50,376 nucleotides of DNA from Hyphomonas atlantica corrig. Lineage in GTDB: Bacteria > Pseudomonadota > Alphaproteobacteria > Caulobacterales > Hyphomonadaceae. Position 1 is the first letter of the stretch. Each line of letters opens with the position of its first letter. Positions 1 to 7,345 of this stretch are shown here, piece by piece. The stretch spans positions 1-50,376 of the forward strand of contig NZ_AWFH01000011.1 of assembly GCF_000682715.1 (NCBI RefSeq), read 5' to 3'. Under the pieces are notes generated by a model. That model worked only from the letters and a program-made list of their open reading frames with translations, was not told the DNA's origin and ran no database searches. The position numbers were made by a program, and so were the translations under genes.

Positions 1-20
1 GCAGAAGACCCGAACATTAT

Positions 21-1319
21 CTACGAGGTCGCGCTGTGGGCGCGCCTCAACGGCACTTGCAGAGCGGGGTCCTTCCGCCTGGGACCGCGTCCTTCGAAGA
101 AGGGGCGGTAGTCTGTCTCGGTCTTGATCACGGCATGGGCGGTGCGCGCCATCTTGGCGGCGATCGCGGTGAACGCCTTGCGCTTGAGATGGGGATCGGC
201 GTGATCGCGAGCGATGTAGCGTTCGTACTTGTCGCGGAAGCCATTCTCGCGCTGCCGGATGGCGACCTGGCCAGCCATCCAGAATGTGCGCCTGAGCCTG
301 GCGTTGCCATACTTCGACAATTTCGTCTGGCCGCGGAAGACGCCCGACTGCTGGGTCGACAGGTTGAACCCGCAGAACTTCAGGAACTGGCGGTGGTGCC
401 GAAACCGGCGCAGATCGCCCGCTTCGGCCAGAATGGTCAACGCGTTGATCGGGCCAACGCCAGGGATCGTCTTTAAACGGATGAAGTCCTCATGCTCGCC
501 GAGAAGGTCTTCAGCTTGTTGTTCGATTTGGTCGCGTTGCGCCACGAGACTGCGCCCTTCAGCGAGGACCAGCCGAAACATGGCGATCGCAGGTGAGTCG
601 ATAGATACCGGAAGCCCAATGGAATCTGCAGCTGTCGCGTAGATGTCAGAGATCAAGCGACGCTTCGAGACCTTCCTGCCCACCACATCCCAGGCCGCTT
701 CGGCAAAGGTGTCTTCAGGCATGCAGGTGATCGATCCCGGTGTTGGAAACTGCTCGAGGAAAGCGAGGAACCAGTCGCTGCGGGAGTTGCCTGCGAACCG
801 TTCAGCCTCCGGAAAATAGAGCGGCAGGTAATGCGTTCGGAGGCGATGCCAGAACTCGGTTTTGGTCTGTGAGATGACGGCGTGCGTCTTCGACAGCTCC
901 TGCAGGTCGTTGAGGCCGTGGACCAAAGGATCGTGCCAGGTCTGGGTCAGTCCGGTCTGCATCATATGCAGCATGACCTGAGCGTCCTTCGGATCGTTCT
1001 TGTCCCAGGAGTTGTGCATCGCTTCGCGTGTTCGGGCGAGTGACAAGGACGAGATCAGCTTGAGTGAAAAGCCCGCTTCCTGAAGTCGCCAAGCGATCGG
1101 GCGGTGATAGTCGCCGGTCGGCTCAAAGCCGACGACCACGGGCGCATTGTAAGCAGTGAGCGTCTCTACGAGGCGCTCGTGATCTTCCTTGATGTTGCGA
1201 ACGGTGATCCGCCGCCGGCGCTTGCGCCCCGGCTCGGCGATCAGCACCTCGTTGCGATGCTTGGCGATATCGATGGCTACGAGAATGGGATGAACTGGCG
1301 TAGTATCAGACTTGGTCAT
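21..1319 (-). CDS. IS110-family DEDD transposase
   Basis: A 432-aa recombinase of the IS110 family. The N-terminal RuvC-like DEDD domain shows VAIDIAKHRNEVLIAEPG (first Asp), GFEPTGDYH (Glu) and NDPKDAQ (the paired Asp residues). The C-terminal Transposase_20 domain has the helix-hairpin-helix-like IPGVGPINALTILAE motif and the catalytic-serine region. The ATG at 1319 (MTKSDTTP) was chosen because upstream in-frame sequence reads through the hairpin-containing non-coding end; a longer frame to 1448 is open but unlikely to be used. The protein looks full length for the family, so it may be active. It is read away from the IS3 remnant it appears to have interrupted. Confidence 0.9.
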   Translation of the reverse strand: MTKSDTTPVHPILVAIDIAKHRNEVLIAEPGRKRRRRITVRNIKEDHERLVETLTAYNAPVVVGFEPTGDYHRPIAWRLQEAGFSLKLISSLSLARTREAMHNSWDKNDPKDAQVMLHMMQTGLTQTWHDPLVHGLNDLQELSKTHAVISQTKTEFWHRLRTHYLPLYFPEAERFAGNSRSDWFLAFLEQFPTPGSITCMPEDTFAEAAWDVVGRKVSKRRLISDIYATAADSIGLPVSIDSPAIAMFRLVLAEGRSLVAQRDQIEQQAEDLLGEHEDFIRLKTIPGVGPINALTILAEAGDLRRFRHHRQFLKFCGFNLSTQQSGVFRGQTKLSKYGNARLRRTFWMAGQVAIRQRENGFRDKYERYIARDHADPHLKRKAFTAIAAKMARTAHAVIKTETDYRPFFEGRGPRRKDPALQVPLRRAHSATS

Positions 1320-1379
1320 GGCTGGGCTCCTCTCTTCAGTCGTGGTCGGCAAAACCACTGTAAGAGACCTGAAGGCCCG

Positions 1380-1427
1380 GTCGTGACCGCCTGCCTGCAT
1401 GGACGAAGCCAAGCAGGCGGTCACGAC
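1380..1427. repeat. 16-bp perfect inverted repeat in the IS110 non-coding end
   Basis: Left arm 1380-1395 and right arm 1412-1427 (gtcgtgaccgcctgct / agcaggcggtcacgac) are perfectly complementary around a 16-nt loop. It lies about 60 bp upstream of the transposase start. It could be a stem of an IS110 bridge RNA or a subterminal repeat of the element. Confidence 0.75.
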
Positions 1428-1448
1428 CTCCGAAACGCCGGTTCCCAA

Positions 1449-1801
1449 TGTGCTATGGGACCGAGCTGACCTCGCGCGCCATCCTGGAATGGCAGAACGA
1501 GACCGGCATCGCCTGGCACTACATCGCGCCGGGCAAGCCGCAGCAGAACGGCTTCGTCGAGAGCTTCAATGGCAAGCTCCGTGACGAATGCCTCAACGAG
1601 GAAGTCTTCGACAGTCTCTCCCACGCCAGAAAGGTACTGGGGCGCTGGCGGCACGATTACAATCATCACCGGCCTCACTCATCGCTGGGCGGGCTGACGC
1701 CCGCAGCGCGCCGGTCGCTCGAGCTTGTCGGGGGCTCCACTCCCGGCGCGCTCGCCAGACATCAAACCTTGGACTATGAAAGGGTCAGACTCTCGAAATA
1801 A
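1449..1801 (+). pseudogene. IS3-family OrfB transposase, 5'-truncated remnant
   Basis: Only the C-terminal ~115 residues of an IS3 OrfB integrase-type transposase remain. The frame contains [30 protein letters not shown] (with the catalytic Glu) and [15 protein letters not shown]. It closely matches the end of the intact OrfB at 29335-30183, which lies in the opposite orientation. The first two catalytic Asp residues are missing because the IS110 element replaces everything upstream of about 1450. The gene is dead. The start given is the junction, not an initiation codon. Confidence 0.9.
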
Positions 1802-1827
1802 ACGAGGGAGCCGAAGGGCTCAGGTCA
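1449..1827 (+). mobile_element. Remnant of an IS407-like IS3-family element
   Basis: The remnant keeps the 3' end of orfB and the outer end of the element, terminating in ggctcaggtca at 1827. This corresponds to gggtctcaggtca at the end of the intact copy at 30545. The other half and the target duplication are lost to the IS110 insertion. Differences from the intact copy show this is a diverged relative rather than a recent duplicate. Confidence 0.8.
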
Positions 1828-1853
1828 AGGCCCGCATCCTTCGATGCGGGCCT
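1828..1853. terminator. Strong hairpin after copB / beside the IS remnant
   Basis: Arms aggcccgcatc (1828-1838) and gatgcgggcct (1843-1853) pair perfectly around a cttc tetraloop. It sits downstream of the copAB operon (minus strand) and directly beside the IS3 end. There is no clear T tract on either side, so Rho-independent termination is plausible but not certain. Confidence 0.5.
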
Positions 1854-1920
1854 TAGCTTCCGTCTGCTGATTGATTGCCGGTCCGGAGTCGCCAATAGAA
1901 ACGCTGCCTCCTAAGAATCG

Positions 1921-2616
1921 CTAGAACATGGTTCGCAAGCCGACTTTAAAAACGGTGTCATCCGCGCTGCCGGTTTCCAATCGTTGAAAGTCAGCGGTGT
2001 CGCCATAGGCTTCTTCATAGGCAAGCTCGACATAAGGTGCGAATTCACGGGTGAATTCATAGCGCAATTGAGCGCTATATTCCGCCGTCGCTAATCCCGA
2101 ACCAATCTGCCGGGACGGATCGTCTTCGGCATAGAAATCTAGCGCAATGCCGGGTTCGAGGATCAGGCGTTGCGTGAACAAAAGTTCCCCAGTCGCTTCA
2201 AAGCGGGCGCTGACATCGCCGCTCGAAGAAACAAAGGCAGCTGCATCAACTTCGAAGAAATAGGGCGCAAGTCCTTGCAGCCCTATAACGCCATAGGTCT
2301 CGCCTTTAGGCTCAAGGTCGTAGCGCACACCAATCTGGGCATCCCAGAATTTTGAAATGTATCGTGAATACAGCGCCTGGACCTCGGCGTCCTCGAAGTC
2401 GCCATCGGCAAATTCACCTTCGGCCTTCCACCAGAAGCGATTATAATCGCCGCCAACCCAGCCTTGGGCATCAAAGGCGCCGACGGTTTCATCATCAATC
2501 TCAGCAATATCGGCTTCGATCAGCGTGTAATTGTAGACCGGATCACCTTCAGCTGCGAGGGCGGGCAGGGCGGTCGCCATAGCGAGCGCACCCGCTATCA
2601 GGATTTTGGGTTTCAT
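1921..2616 (-). CDS. copB: CopB-like outer-membrane copper resistance protein
   Basis: A 231-aa protein of the CopB/PcoB outer-membrane copper resistance family. Residues 1-21 are a Sec signal peptide (MKPKILIAGALAMATALPALA). The body has the alternating aromatic/polar strands of a beta-barrel and ends in a C-terminal Phe (VGLRTMF), the usual barrel-assembly signal. Family hallmarks include YNRFWWKAEGE and SRYISKFWDAQIGVRYD. It lacks the long His/Met-rich N-terminal extension of classical CopB, so it is the short form. It lies 24 bp downstream of the multicopper oxidase gene, giving the standard copAB order. By family knowledge, CopB works with periplasmic CopA to detoxify or sequester copper at the outer membrane. 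Confidence 0.92.
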   Translation of the reverse strand: MKPKILIAGALAMATALPALAAEGDPVYNYTLIEADIAEIDDETVGAFDAQGWVGGDYNRFWWKAEGEFADGDFEDAEVQALYSRYISKFWDAQIGVRYDLEPKGETYGVIGLQGLAPYFFEVDAAAFVSSSGDVSARFEATGELLFTQRLILEPGIALDFYAEDDPSRQIGSGLATAEYSAQLRYEFTREFAPYVELAYEEAYGDTADFQRLETGSADDTVFKVGLRTMF

Positions 2617-2640
2617 CTGTTTTATCCTTATGGGTGTTTG

Positions 2641-4239
2641 TTATTGAACGCCGCCAATGACATTGACTTGCCGGAACATGCCGGTCGCGGCGTGCTGGAG
2701 AATGTGGCAGTGAAAGGCCCAGGATCCGGTGGCATCGACGGTTACATCGGCGGAGATGGTTTCACCTGGCCGGATGGTGATCGTGTGCTTGCGGGGTGCC
2801 ATGTCGCCCTCGCCATTCACCAGATCCATCCACAATCCATGCAGGTGCATCGGGTGCTCCATCATGGTTTCGTTCTTGAATGTGATACGAACGCGTTCGC
2901 CGTAGTTAAATTCGAGCGGGCCAGCGTCACCGAACTTCACGTCATTAATCGACCAGAAATATCGTTCCATGTTGCCGGTGAGACGTAGCTCGACCTCGCG
3001 GTCTGGCGCGCGCCGGTCCGTATATGGGGTAAGCGCGCGAAGATCGTCATAGGAGAGAACTTTCGGTCCATGCTCCATCGCAAGCATTTCGCCATGTCCG
3101 CGATGGGCGTCTCCACTCATATCCATGGTCATCTCATCCATGCCGCCAGCTTCACTTTCAGCCATCGCGCCGTGGCTGGCATGGCCTTCTCCCATCGCTG
3201 CCATTGTCAGCTCTGGCCGGGGCCCAAGTTCCGGGATCGCCGCTTCGGCGCCGGGTGTCTCGCTGAGTGTGCCGCGGGCATATCCTGAGCGGTCCTTTGC
3301 AGCGGCGAAGATCGTATATGATTGTCCTGCCTCAGGCTCGACGATAACGTCGAAGGTTTCAGCGATAGCGATCGGGAACTCATCAACCGAGACTGGCTCG
3401 ATGTTCTGACCATCGGCCTGGACCACTGTCATTTTAAGTCCCGGAATTTTGACGTCGAAATAGGTCATCGCGGCAGCATTGATGAACCGGAGACGGACTT
3501 TCTCGCCCGCTTCAAAAAGACCGCTCCAATTATCTTCAGGTGTTTCACCGTTCACCAGAAACGAGTAACCGGTAATGTCGACAATATCGGTTGGATCCAT
3601 GCGCATCCGGCCCCACGCCAATCGCTCCTGGATGACGTCTGTCTTTTCGCCGCGATCAGCATTTCTCCAGTCGCGCCAGAGGTCAAAAACGGTTCGGCGA
3701 TTGTAATTGTAATAGTTCGAGCGCTTCTTGAGATTGGCGAGCGCCTTGTAGGGACTGTCATTTAGCCAATCGGCGAGTATGATCACATGCTCGCGATCAT
3801 ACTCGAAGGGGTCGGGCTTTGCCGGTTCGATTATGATGGGCGCGAAGACGCCCTCCTGTTCCTGCAGGGCAGAGTGTCCATGGTACCAGTAGGTGCCTGA
3901 CTGATTGGCGGTGAAGTTATAAGTGTAGGTCTCGCCCGGCGCGATGCCGTCAAAACTGATCCCCGGAACGCCATCCATACCAGCGTCCAGGATAATCCCA
4001 TGCCAGTGAAGCGAGGTATCTACGTCGAGTGTATTGGTGACATTGATGGTGACGTCTTCGCCTTCACGCAGTCGCAATAGAGGGCCAGGGCTCGTCCCGT
4101 TAATGCTGACGCCAGTCAGCGTCTTGCCATCGACCGTCCGTTCAAATTGGTCGATCTCCAGATTATAGACGTCTGCGAGTGCGGCAGGCGCGATCAAGCT
4201 GCTTGTCGCGATGAGCAGTCCGGCGAGTTTGAAACGCAT
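2641..4239 (-). CDS. copA: CopA-type periplasmic multicopper oxidase
   Basis: A 532-aa multicopper oxidase of the CopA/PcoA copper resistance family, which oxidises Cu(I) in the periplasm. Copper-ligand motifs are present in order: SLHWHG, WYHGHS, HPMHLHG and HCHILQHAATGMF. A Met/His-rich insert between domains (MAAMGEGHASHGAMAESEAG and following) is typical of copper-loading CopA proteins. The ATG at 4239 follows AGGAGAACATC, a good ribosome site; an upstream in-frame extension to 4362 has no such support and would bury the signal peptide. The leader (MRFKLAGLLIATSSLIAPAALA) looks Sec-type with no twin-arginine motif, unlike many CopA proteins exported folded by Tat. The promoter lies at 4309-4333. 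Confidence 0.95.
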   Translation of the reverse strand: MRFKLAGLLIATSSLIAPAALADVYNLEIDQFERTVDGKTLTGVSINGTSPGPLLRLREGEDVTINVTNTLDVDTSLHWHGIILDAGMDGVPGISFDGIAPGETYTYNFTANQSGTYWYHGHSALQEQEGVFAPIIIEPAKPDPFEYDREHVIILADWLNDSPYKALANLKKRSNYYNYNRRTVFDLWRDWRNADRGEKTDVIQERLAWGRMRMDPTDIVDITGYSFLVNGETPEDNWSGLFEAGEKVRLRFINAAAMTYFDVKIPGLKMTVVQADGQNIEPVSVDEFPIAIAETFDVIVEPEAGQSYTIFAAAKDRSGYARGTLSETPGAEAAIPELGPRPELTMAAMGEGHASHGAMAESEAGGMDEMTMDMSGDAHRGHGEMLAMEHGPKVLSYDDLRALTPYTDRRAPDREVELRLTGNMERYFWSINDVKFGDAGPLEFNYGERVRITFKNETMMEHPMHLHGLWMDLVNGEGDMAPRKHTITIRPGETISADVTVDATGSWAFHCHILQHAATGMFRQVNVIGGVQ

Positions 4240-4308
4240 GATGTTCTCCTTCTTGCGTTGGACGCCGTTGGAATATTGGGGGAGGAATGGGCGTCCTTGT
4301 CGGATGGT

Positions 4309-4333
4309 TACGCGGCCAGACCAGTCACCCCTT
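4309..4333 (-). promoter_or_regulatory. Predicted CnrH-like ECF promoter of copAB
   Basis: Read on the minus strand: AAGGG, then 12 bases, then GCCGCGTA. The same motif with the same spacing precedes the cnrYXH-like operon (4982-5006) and the Met/His-rich gene (7346-7370). The predicted start of transcription is near 4302, about 60 nt before the copA ATG. Confidence 0.7.
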
Positions 4334-4350
4334 ATGCCCCCTTGGGGTAT
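4334..4350. promoter_or_regulatory. CsoR-like or CueR-like palindrome before copA
   Basis: The sequence atgcccccttggggtat is a near-perfect palindrome abutting the -35 element of the predicted copA ECF promoter. Its GC-rich core flanked by TAT/ATA resembles CsoR-type copper-repressor sites. No csoR or cueR gene is in the window, so the regulator is unknown. Confidence 0.4.
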
Positions 4351-4374
4351 GGAGTGCGACACTTTAGCGACCCG

Positions 4375-4854
4375 TCACCGCCGCATCGCGCTTTTCAGCC
4401 AGGCAAAGGTCAGACTTGGGATGATTAGCCACTGCAAGAGCGGCGACAGCCCAGTGTTGAGCGGTCCGATCGTCGGCATTGTTTCGCGATAGGCCCAGCT
4501 TTCGCGGATCGAAATATTCAGCCATTCGCTGAACACCGTATAGGTCAGTCCAATCAGGAGGCTTAAACCTGCAACACGCCAATAGTGTCTATCTGGCCAT
4601 CCACGGCGCCCCGCGATGAGCCAGGCGATCGACAGCGAAGACCCGGCGATTAGGACATCGCCAAATGTGCAGTGAGCAATGGCGAAGGCGATCTCGGCAC
4701 GTGTTCCATCAATCCAGATCGTGTAAAGCGGCGCGTGGGCGATTTCCCAAATCAGATTTGCGGCCGCGATAATCAGACTGTAGGCGAACAGGAACTGTAC
4801 CAACCGCCAGATTGGAGCGATGGTTGGTTTTGGGATGTCCAGTTCTTGCGTCAT
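4375..4854 (-). CDS. Small polytopic membrane protein, unrecognised
   Basis: A 159-aa hydrophobic protein with about four predicted membrane helices: around LVQFLFAYSLIIAAANLIWEI, the CTFGDVLIAGSSLSIAWLI segment, YWRVAGLSLLIGLTYTVF, and a C-terminal LLQWLIIPSLTFAWL. The ATG at 4854 (MTQELDIPKP) was preferred over an upstream in-frame start at 4920, which would add a polar leader overlapping the regulatory region. It is transcribed toward copA with a 135-bp gap and is divergent from the cnrYXH-like operon. Its position suggests a role in metal handling, but the sequence does not show one. Confidence 0.65.
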   Translation of the reverse strand: MTQELDIPKPTIAPIWRLVQFLFAYSLIIAAANLIWEIAHAPLYTIWIDGTRAEIAFAIAHCTFGDVLIAGSSLSIAWLIAGRRGWPDRHYWRVAGLSLLIGLTYTVFSEWLNISIRESWAYRETMPTIGPLNTGLSPLLQWLIIPSLTFAWLKSAMRR

Positions 4855-4958
4855 TGGCGTCTCTTGCGAAAATGCGATCAGGTTGCCAATTTCTACGTGT
4901 CGACAGGTAACATCCCTCACATGCAGATCGGCATTGTCAGGCGCGCGATCGGTGCATA

Positions 4959-4972
4959 TTGACTTTAATCAA
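4959..4972. promoter_or_regulatory. FNR/FixK-like box
   Basis: The sequence ttgactttaatcaa fits the TTGAT-N4-ATCAA dyad of FNR/FixK-family regulators, with one departure (C for T in the left half). It sits 10 bp upstream of the -35 element of the cnrYXH-like promoter and also upstream of the divergent membrane-protein gene. Confidence 0.45.
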
Positions 4973-4981
4973 TGTTTTTTT

Positions 4982-5006
4982 GAGGGAGCGCGAGAGCCGC
5001 TGCGTA
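4982..5006 (+). promoter_or_regulatory. Predicted auto-regulated ECF promoter of the cnrYXH-like operon
   Basis: GAGGG, 12 bases, GCTGCGTA. This matches the sites before copA and before the Met/His-rich gene with identical spacing. It implies that the sigma factor drives its own operon, as CnrH does. The anti-sigma ATG is 51 bp downstream. Confidence 0.7.
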
Positions 5007-5056
5007 TAAGTCAATACGTAATCCTCCCTAAATTTGCTTCTCGAAAGGAGAGCGCC

Positions 5057-5374
5057 ATGAAAAATGACATAGACGCGCTCATCAAAGATTTAAAGGCGGC
5101 GCCCCTTGATCGCGACCTTCACAATCTCGAAGTCGAGGTTTGGGAGCGAATTGACGCGCGCAACCCGGCCGGACACCCAGCTTCGCCCGCAGCAATTACC
5201 ACAGACGGACGCCTTTTTGCGACACCGGCCGTAAGCCGAACCGCAGCGGTTGCGCTTGCGGTTGCAATCGGCCTTGTGGTCGGATTGTTCGGGGCGCCCA
5301 GCCAGTCATCATCGAGTGATTTTTCGGTCTTCTCTGTTGATGCGCCATATGCCCCGTCTGGGATTCTGAGGTAA
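5057..5374 (+). CDS. cnrY-like: CnrY-like membrane anti-sigma factor
   Basis: A 105-aa protein. The cytoplasmic N-terminal segment (IDALIKDLKAAPLDRDLHNL then EVEVWERI) resembles the short sigma-binding helices of CnrY/NccY anti-sigma factors. One membrane helix follows (TAAVALAVAIGLVVGLFGA), then a short periplasmic tail. The ATG at 5057 has an AAAGGAG ribosome site at 5044-5050. It heads a three-gene operon and is followed after 8 bp by the CnrX-like sensor and then the sigma factor, the same order as cnrYXH in Cupriavidus. By family knowledge, CnrY holds CnrH at the membrane until CnrX binds metal. Assignment rests on size, topology and gene order more than on sequence identity. Confidence 0.75.
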   Translation: MKNDIDALIKDLKAAPLDRDLHNLEVEVWERIDARNPAGHPASPAAITTDGRLFATPAVSRTAAVALAVAIGLVVGLFGAPSQSSSSDFSVFSVDAPYAPSGILR

Positions 5375-5382
5375 GACGGGTA

Positions 5383-5817
5383 ATGAAACTCGAACACTGG
5401 ATTATTGTCGTTTTCCTAGCCCTGTGCGCGGGCATGACCGGCGTGTTTGTCGCTGGAAACTGGGCCGCGACGCATCCGGTTGAAACCGCTTCCGGTTTGC
5501 ATGAGCTGGTCCATCACGACTTGGATCTCTCAGCGGATCAGGGGGCAGAACTCGAGCTAATCGAACACCGTTTCGCGGCTAAAAAAGCTGAGCTGGAACA
5601 AAAACTTCGCGCGGCCAACCTCGCACTCGCTGGCGCTATGGAGGCCGACAAATCCTATTCGCCCGCTGTTCAGGCGGCGATCGATGATTTCCACACAGCC
5701 ATGGGGGAGCTGCAAAAAGTCACTATCGAGCATGTGTTTGAGGTGCGCGAGATCCTTACTGAGGAACAAGCGATCGTCTTTGACGCGGAAGTCGTTCGAT
5801 CACTGACGGAGCTTTAG
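5383..5817 (+). CDS. cnrX-like: CnrX-like periplasmic metal sensor
   Basis: A 144-aa protein with an N-terminal membrane anchor (residues 5-25) and an all-helical periplasmic sensor domain of the CnrX/Metal_resist family. Characteristic segments are LHELVHHDLDLSADQ, ALAGAMEADKSYSP, QAAID, MGELQKVTIEHVFEVREIL and FDAEVV. CnrX binds Ni/Co through H42, H46, E63, H119 and M123. With a constant offset of two residues, this protein has H40, H44, E61 and H117, but Val121 in place of the Met. By family knowledge, that Met is central to Ni/Co sensing, so a different metal is likely. The gene lies between the anti-sigma and sigma genes. Confidence 0.88.
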   Translation: MKLEHWIIVVFLALCAGMTGVFVAGNWAATHPVETASGLHELVHHDLDLSADQGAELELIEHRFAAKKAELEQKLRAANLALAGAMEADKSYSPAVQAAIDDFHTAMGELQKVTIEHVFEVREILTEEQAIVFDAEVVRSLTEL

Positions 5818-5827
5818 ACATATACAC

Positions 5828-6397
5828 GTGCACAACACAGAGCGAACAGATGCAGAGCTTGCTGTAGCCGCAGCAGGGGGCGAGGAACGCGCCTTCACCG
5901 AGCTCATGCGCCGTTACAAGGAACCGCTCTACCGCTATGTTCATCGCTCGATGCGTGGCAACGAAGACGCCTATGATGTGCTGCAGGAAGCCTTTACCGC
6001 AGCCTGGCGTTCGATTGACCGATATGACCCGTCGCGGAAGTTCTCGACCTGGATCTACCACATTGCGCTCAACAAAGTTCGTGATCATGGCCGCAAACGC
6101 GCCGTGCGAAGCTTTTTCTTTCAAGCGGCACCTCTGGAGAGCCCGGATCGGCCGGATATCGCCGACCACTCGCAAAATGTTCAAGCTGATTATGAACACC
6201 GTGATGAGCTGAGCCGTGTCTCGAAAATGGTGGACGCGCTGCCAGATAAGCTGAGGCAGGCCTTTACGCTGCAGGTTCTACAAGACATGCCCCAAAGTGA
6301 GGTGGCCGAAATCCTTGGTGTCTCCATCAAGGCTGTGGAAACACGGGTTTATCGCGCCCGGAAAATCTTGCAGGAACAGGTCGAAAAGCTCGATTAG
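5828..6397 (+). CDS. cnrH-like: ECF RNA polymerase sigma factor, CnrH-like
   Basis: A 189-aa ECF sigma factor. Region 2 runs from about residue 16 to 90 (AFTELMRRYKEPLYRYVHRS, DAYDVLQEAFTAAWRSID, KFSTWIYHIALNKVRDHGRK). Region 4 spans about residues 130-185 (LPDKLRQAFTLQVLQDMPQS, VAEILGVSIKAVETRVYRARK). The start is a GTG at 5828, 10 bp after the sensor gene; there is no strong ribosome site, so translational coupling to the upstream gene is likely. It is third in a CnrYXH-like operon. Its probable targets are the three sites with the motif (G/A)AGGG-N12-GC(T/C)GCGTA. Its stop overlaps the convergent EamA gene by 4 bp. Confidence 0.92.
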   Translation: MHNTERTDAELAVAAAGGEERAFTELMRRYKEPLYRYVHRSMRGNEDAYDVLQEAFTAAWRSIDRYDPSRKFSTWIYHIALNKVRDHGRKRAVRSFFFQAAPLESPDRPDIADHSQNVQADYEHRDELSRVSKMVDALPDKLRQAFTLQVLQDMPQSEVAEILGVSIKAVETRVYRARKILQEQVEKLD

Positions 6398-7302
6398 GCT
6401 TCTTTTTCGGCAGACATTAGCGGCGACGTTTCCGACCTTGGGCGCGATGCGAGATAGACCCCGATGGCGGCGAGCGCGCCGCCGCCAAAAACATTCATCG
6501 TCATTGGCTCTGAGAAGAATAGCGCGCCAACTGAAACACCAATGATCGGAACGAGAAAACTGAATGCAGCCGCCTTGGATACATCCAGCGACTGCAGCGT
6601 CACCTGCCATAACCAATAGGCCAGCGCCGTCCCGGGCAGGGCGAGGCTAAGAAGTGAAATTATGAATTGCGGCGACCAGTCTATAGCTGTTGGGGATTCG
6701 GTCGTGAAAGCTAAAATTGAGATCGGGATCGCTCCAATCAAAAGCTGCAACCCCATCGCCATCGCCGCATCGATGCGTGTCGCTAAGGACTTGATGGCGA
6801 TATTGCCGACCGCCACGCCGCTGGTCGCCGTAATCACCAGGACCAGACCGAAAGCTGTTGATCCCCCGCCCGAGGCCAGGACGCGCGGTATCGCAATGAG
6901 CGCCACGCCGCCGACGCCGAGGCAAAGCCCAAACCAGCCAATCGGTCCAAGGCGTTCGCGCAGAAACACGACGGCAAGCACAGCGGCGATCAGCGGCTGG
7001 AGGCTTTCGATCACGGTGGCAAGACCGGGAGACACAAACTCGGCGGCGTGAAACATGCCAAAGTAGCCAATGCCGGTCATTCCGAGGCCAGCAAGCGTGA
7101 TCCAGCCCCAAACGCTCCACCCGCGAGGCCACGCGGCTCGGCGCAGAGCGGCGACGCCTATTAAAATACTACCAGCCAGAATGGCGCGTAGCGCTGCAAA
7201 GGTCAGGTGAGGCGCATAGTCGAGCCCCAGCGTGATGAGCGGATAGCAGGAGGCCCATAAGACCATGACGAGCGCTGCGAGAATGCGGGGGCTGACAATC
7301 AA
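6394..7302 (-). CDS. EamA-family (drug/metabolite) membrane transporter
   Basis: An approximately 302-aa protein of the DMT superfamily with two EamA repeats and about ten membrane helices. Typical features are the conserved helices near ALVMVLWASCYPLI and the end-of-first-repeat motif TVIESLQPLIAAVLAVVFLRE. The second repeat ends similarly around AAAFSFLVPIIGVSVGALFF. I prefer a TTG start at 7302, which is preceded by GGAG with 7-nt spacing; a GTG at 7323 is possible but has no ribosome site. The substrate cannot be read from sequence. It sits convergent to the sigma gene and divergent from the Met/His-rich gene. Confidence 0.85.
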   Translation of the reverse strand: MIVSPRILAALVMVLWASCYPLITLGLDYAPHLTFAALRAILAGSILIGVAALRRAAWPRGWSVWGWITLAGLGMTGIGYFGMFHAAEFVSPGLATVIESLQPLIAAVLAVVFLRERLGPIGWFGLCLGVGGVALIAIPRVLASGGGSTAFGLVLVITATSGVAVGNIAIKSLATRIDAAMAMGLQLLIGAIPISILAFTTESPTAIDWSPQFIISLLSLALPGTALAYWLWQVTLQSLDVSKAAAFSFLVPIIGVSVGALFFSEPMTMNVFGGGALAAIGVYLASRPRSETSPLMSAEKEA

Positions 7303-7345
7303 ACCAGGGCTCCGGTGAAACACTTGAAAGAGTGGAGCCGATTAT

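Larger units (their letters stand above)
1..1448 (-). mobile_element. IS110-family insertion sequence (left boundary outside or at window edge)
   Basis: The element consists of an IS110 transposase gene on the minus strand plus about 130 bp of non-coding sequence upstream of it (1320-1448). Its right boundary is inferred because an IS3-family transposase frame begins abruptly at about 1449-1455 with no 5' part, as expected if this element inserted into it. The non-coding end contains a 16-bp perfect hairpin. IS110 elements carry a structured guide ('bridge') RNA in a non-coding end, so this stretch is the natural place for one. No terminal inverted repeats or target duplication are visible, as is usual for the family. 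The left end cannot be fixed. Confidence 0.7.

Noticed and set aside
5820..6199. Minus-strand ORF opposite the sigma factor gene
   Set aside because: Shadow frame; the plus-strand protein has clear sigma regions 2 and 4.
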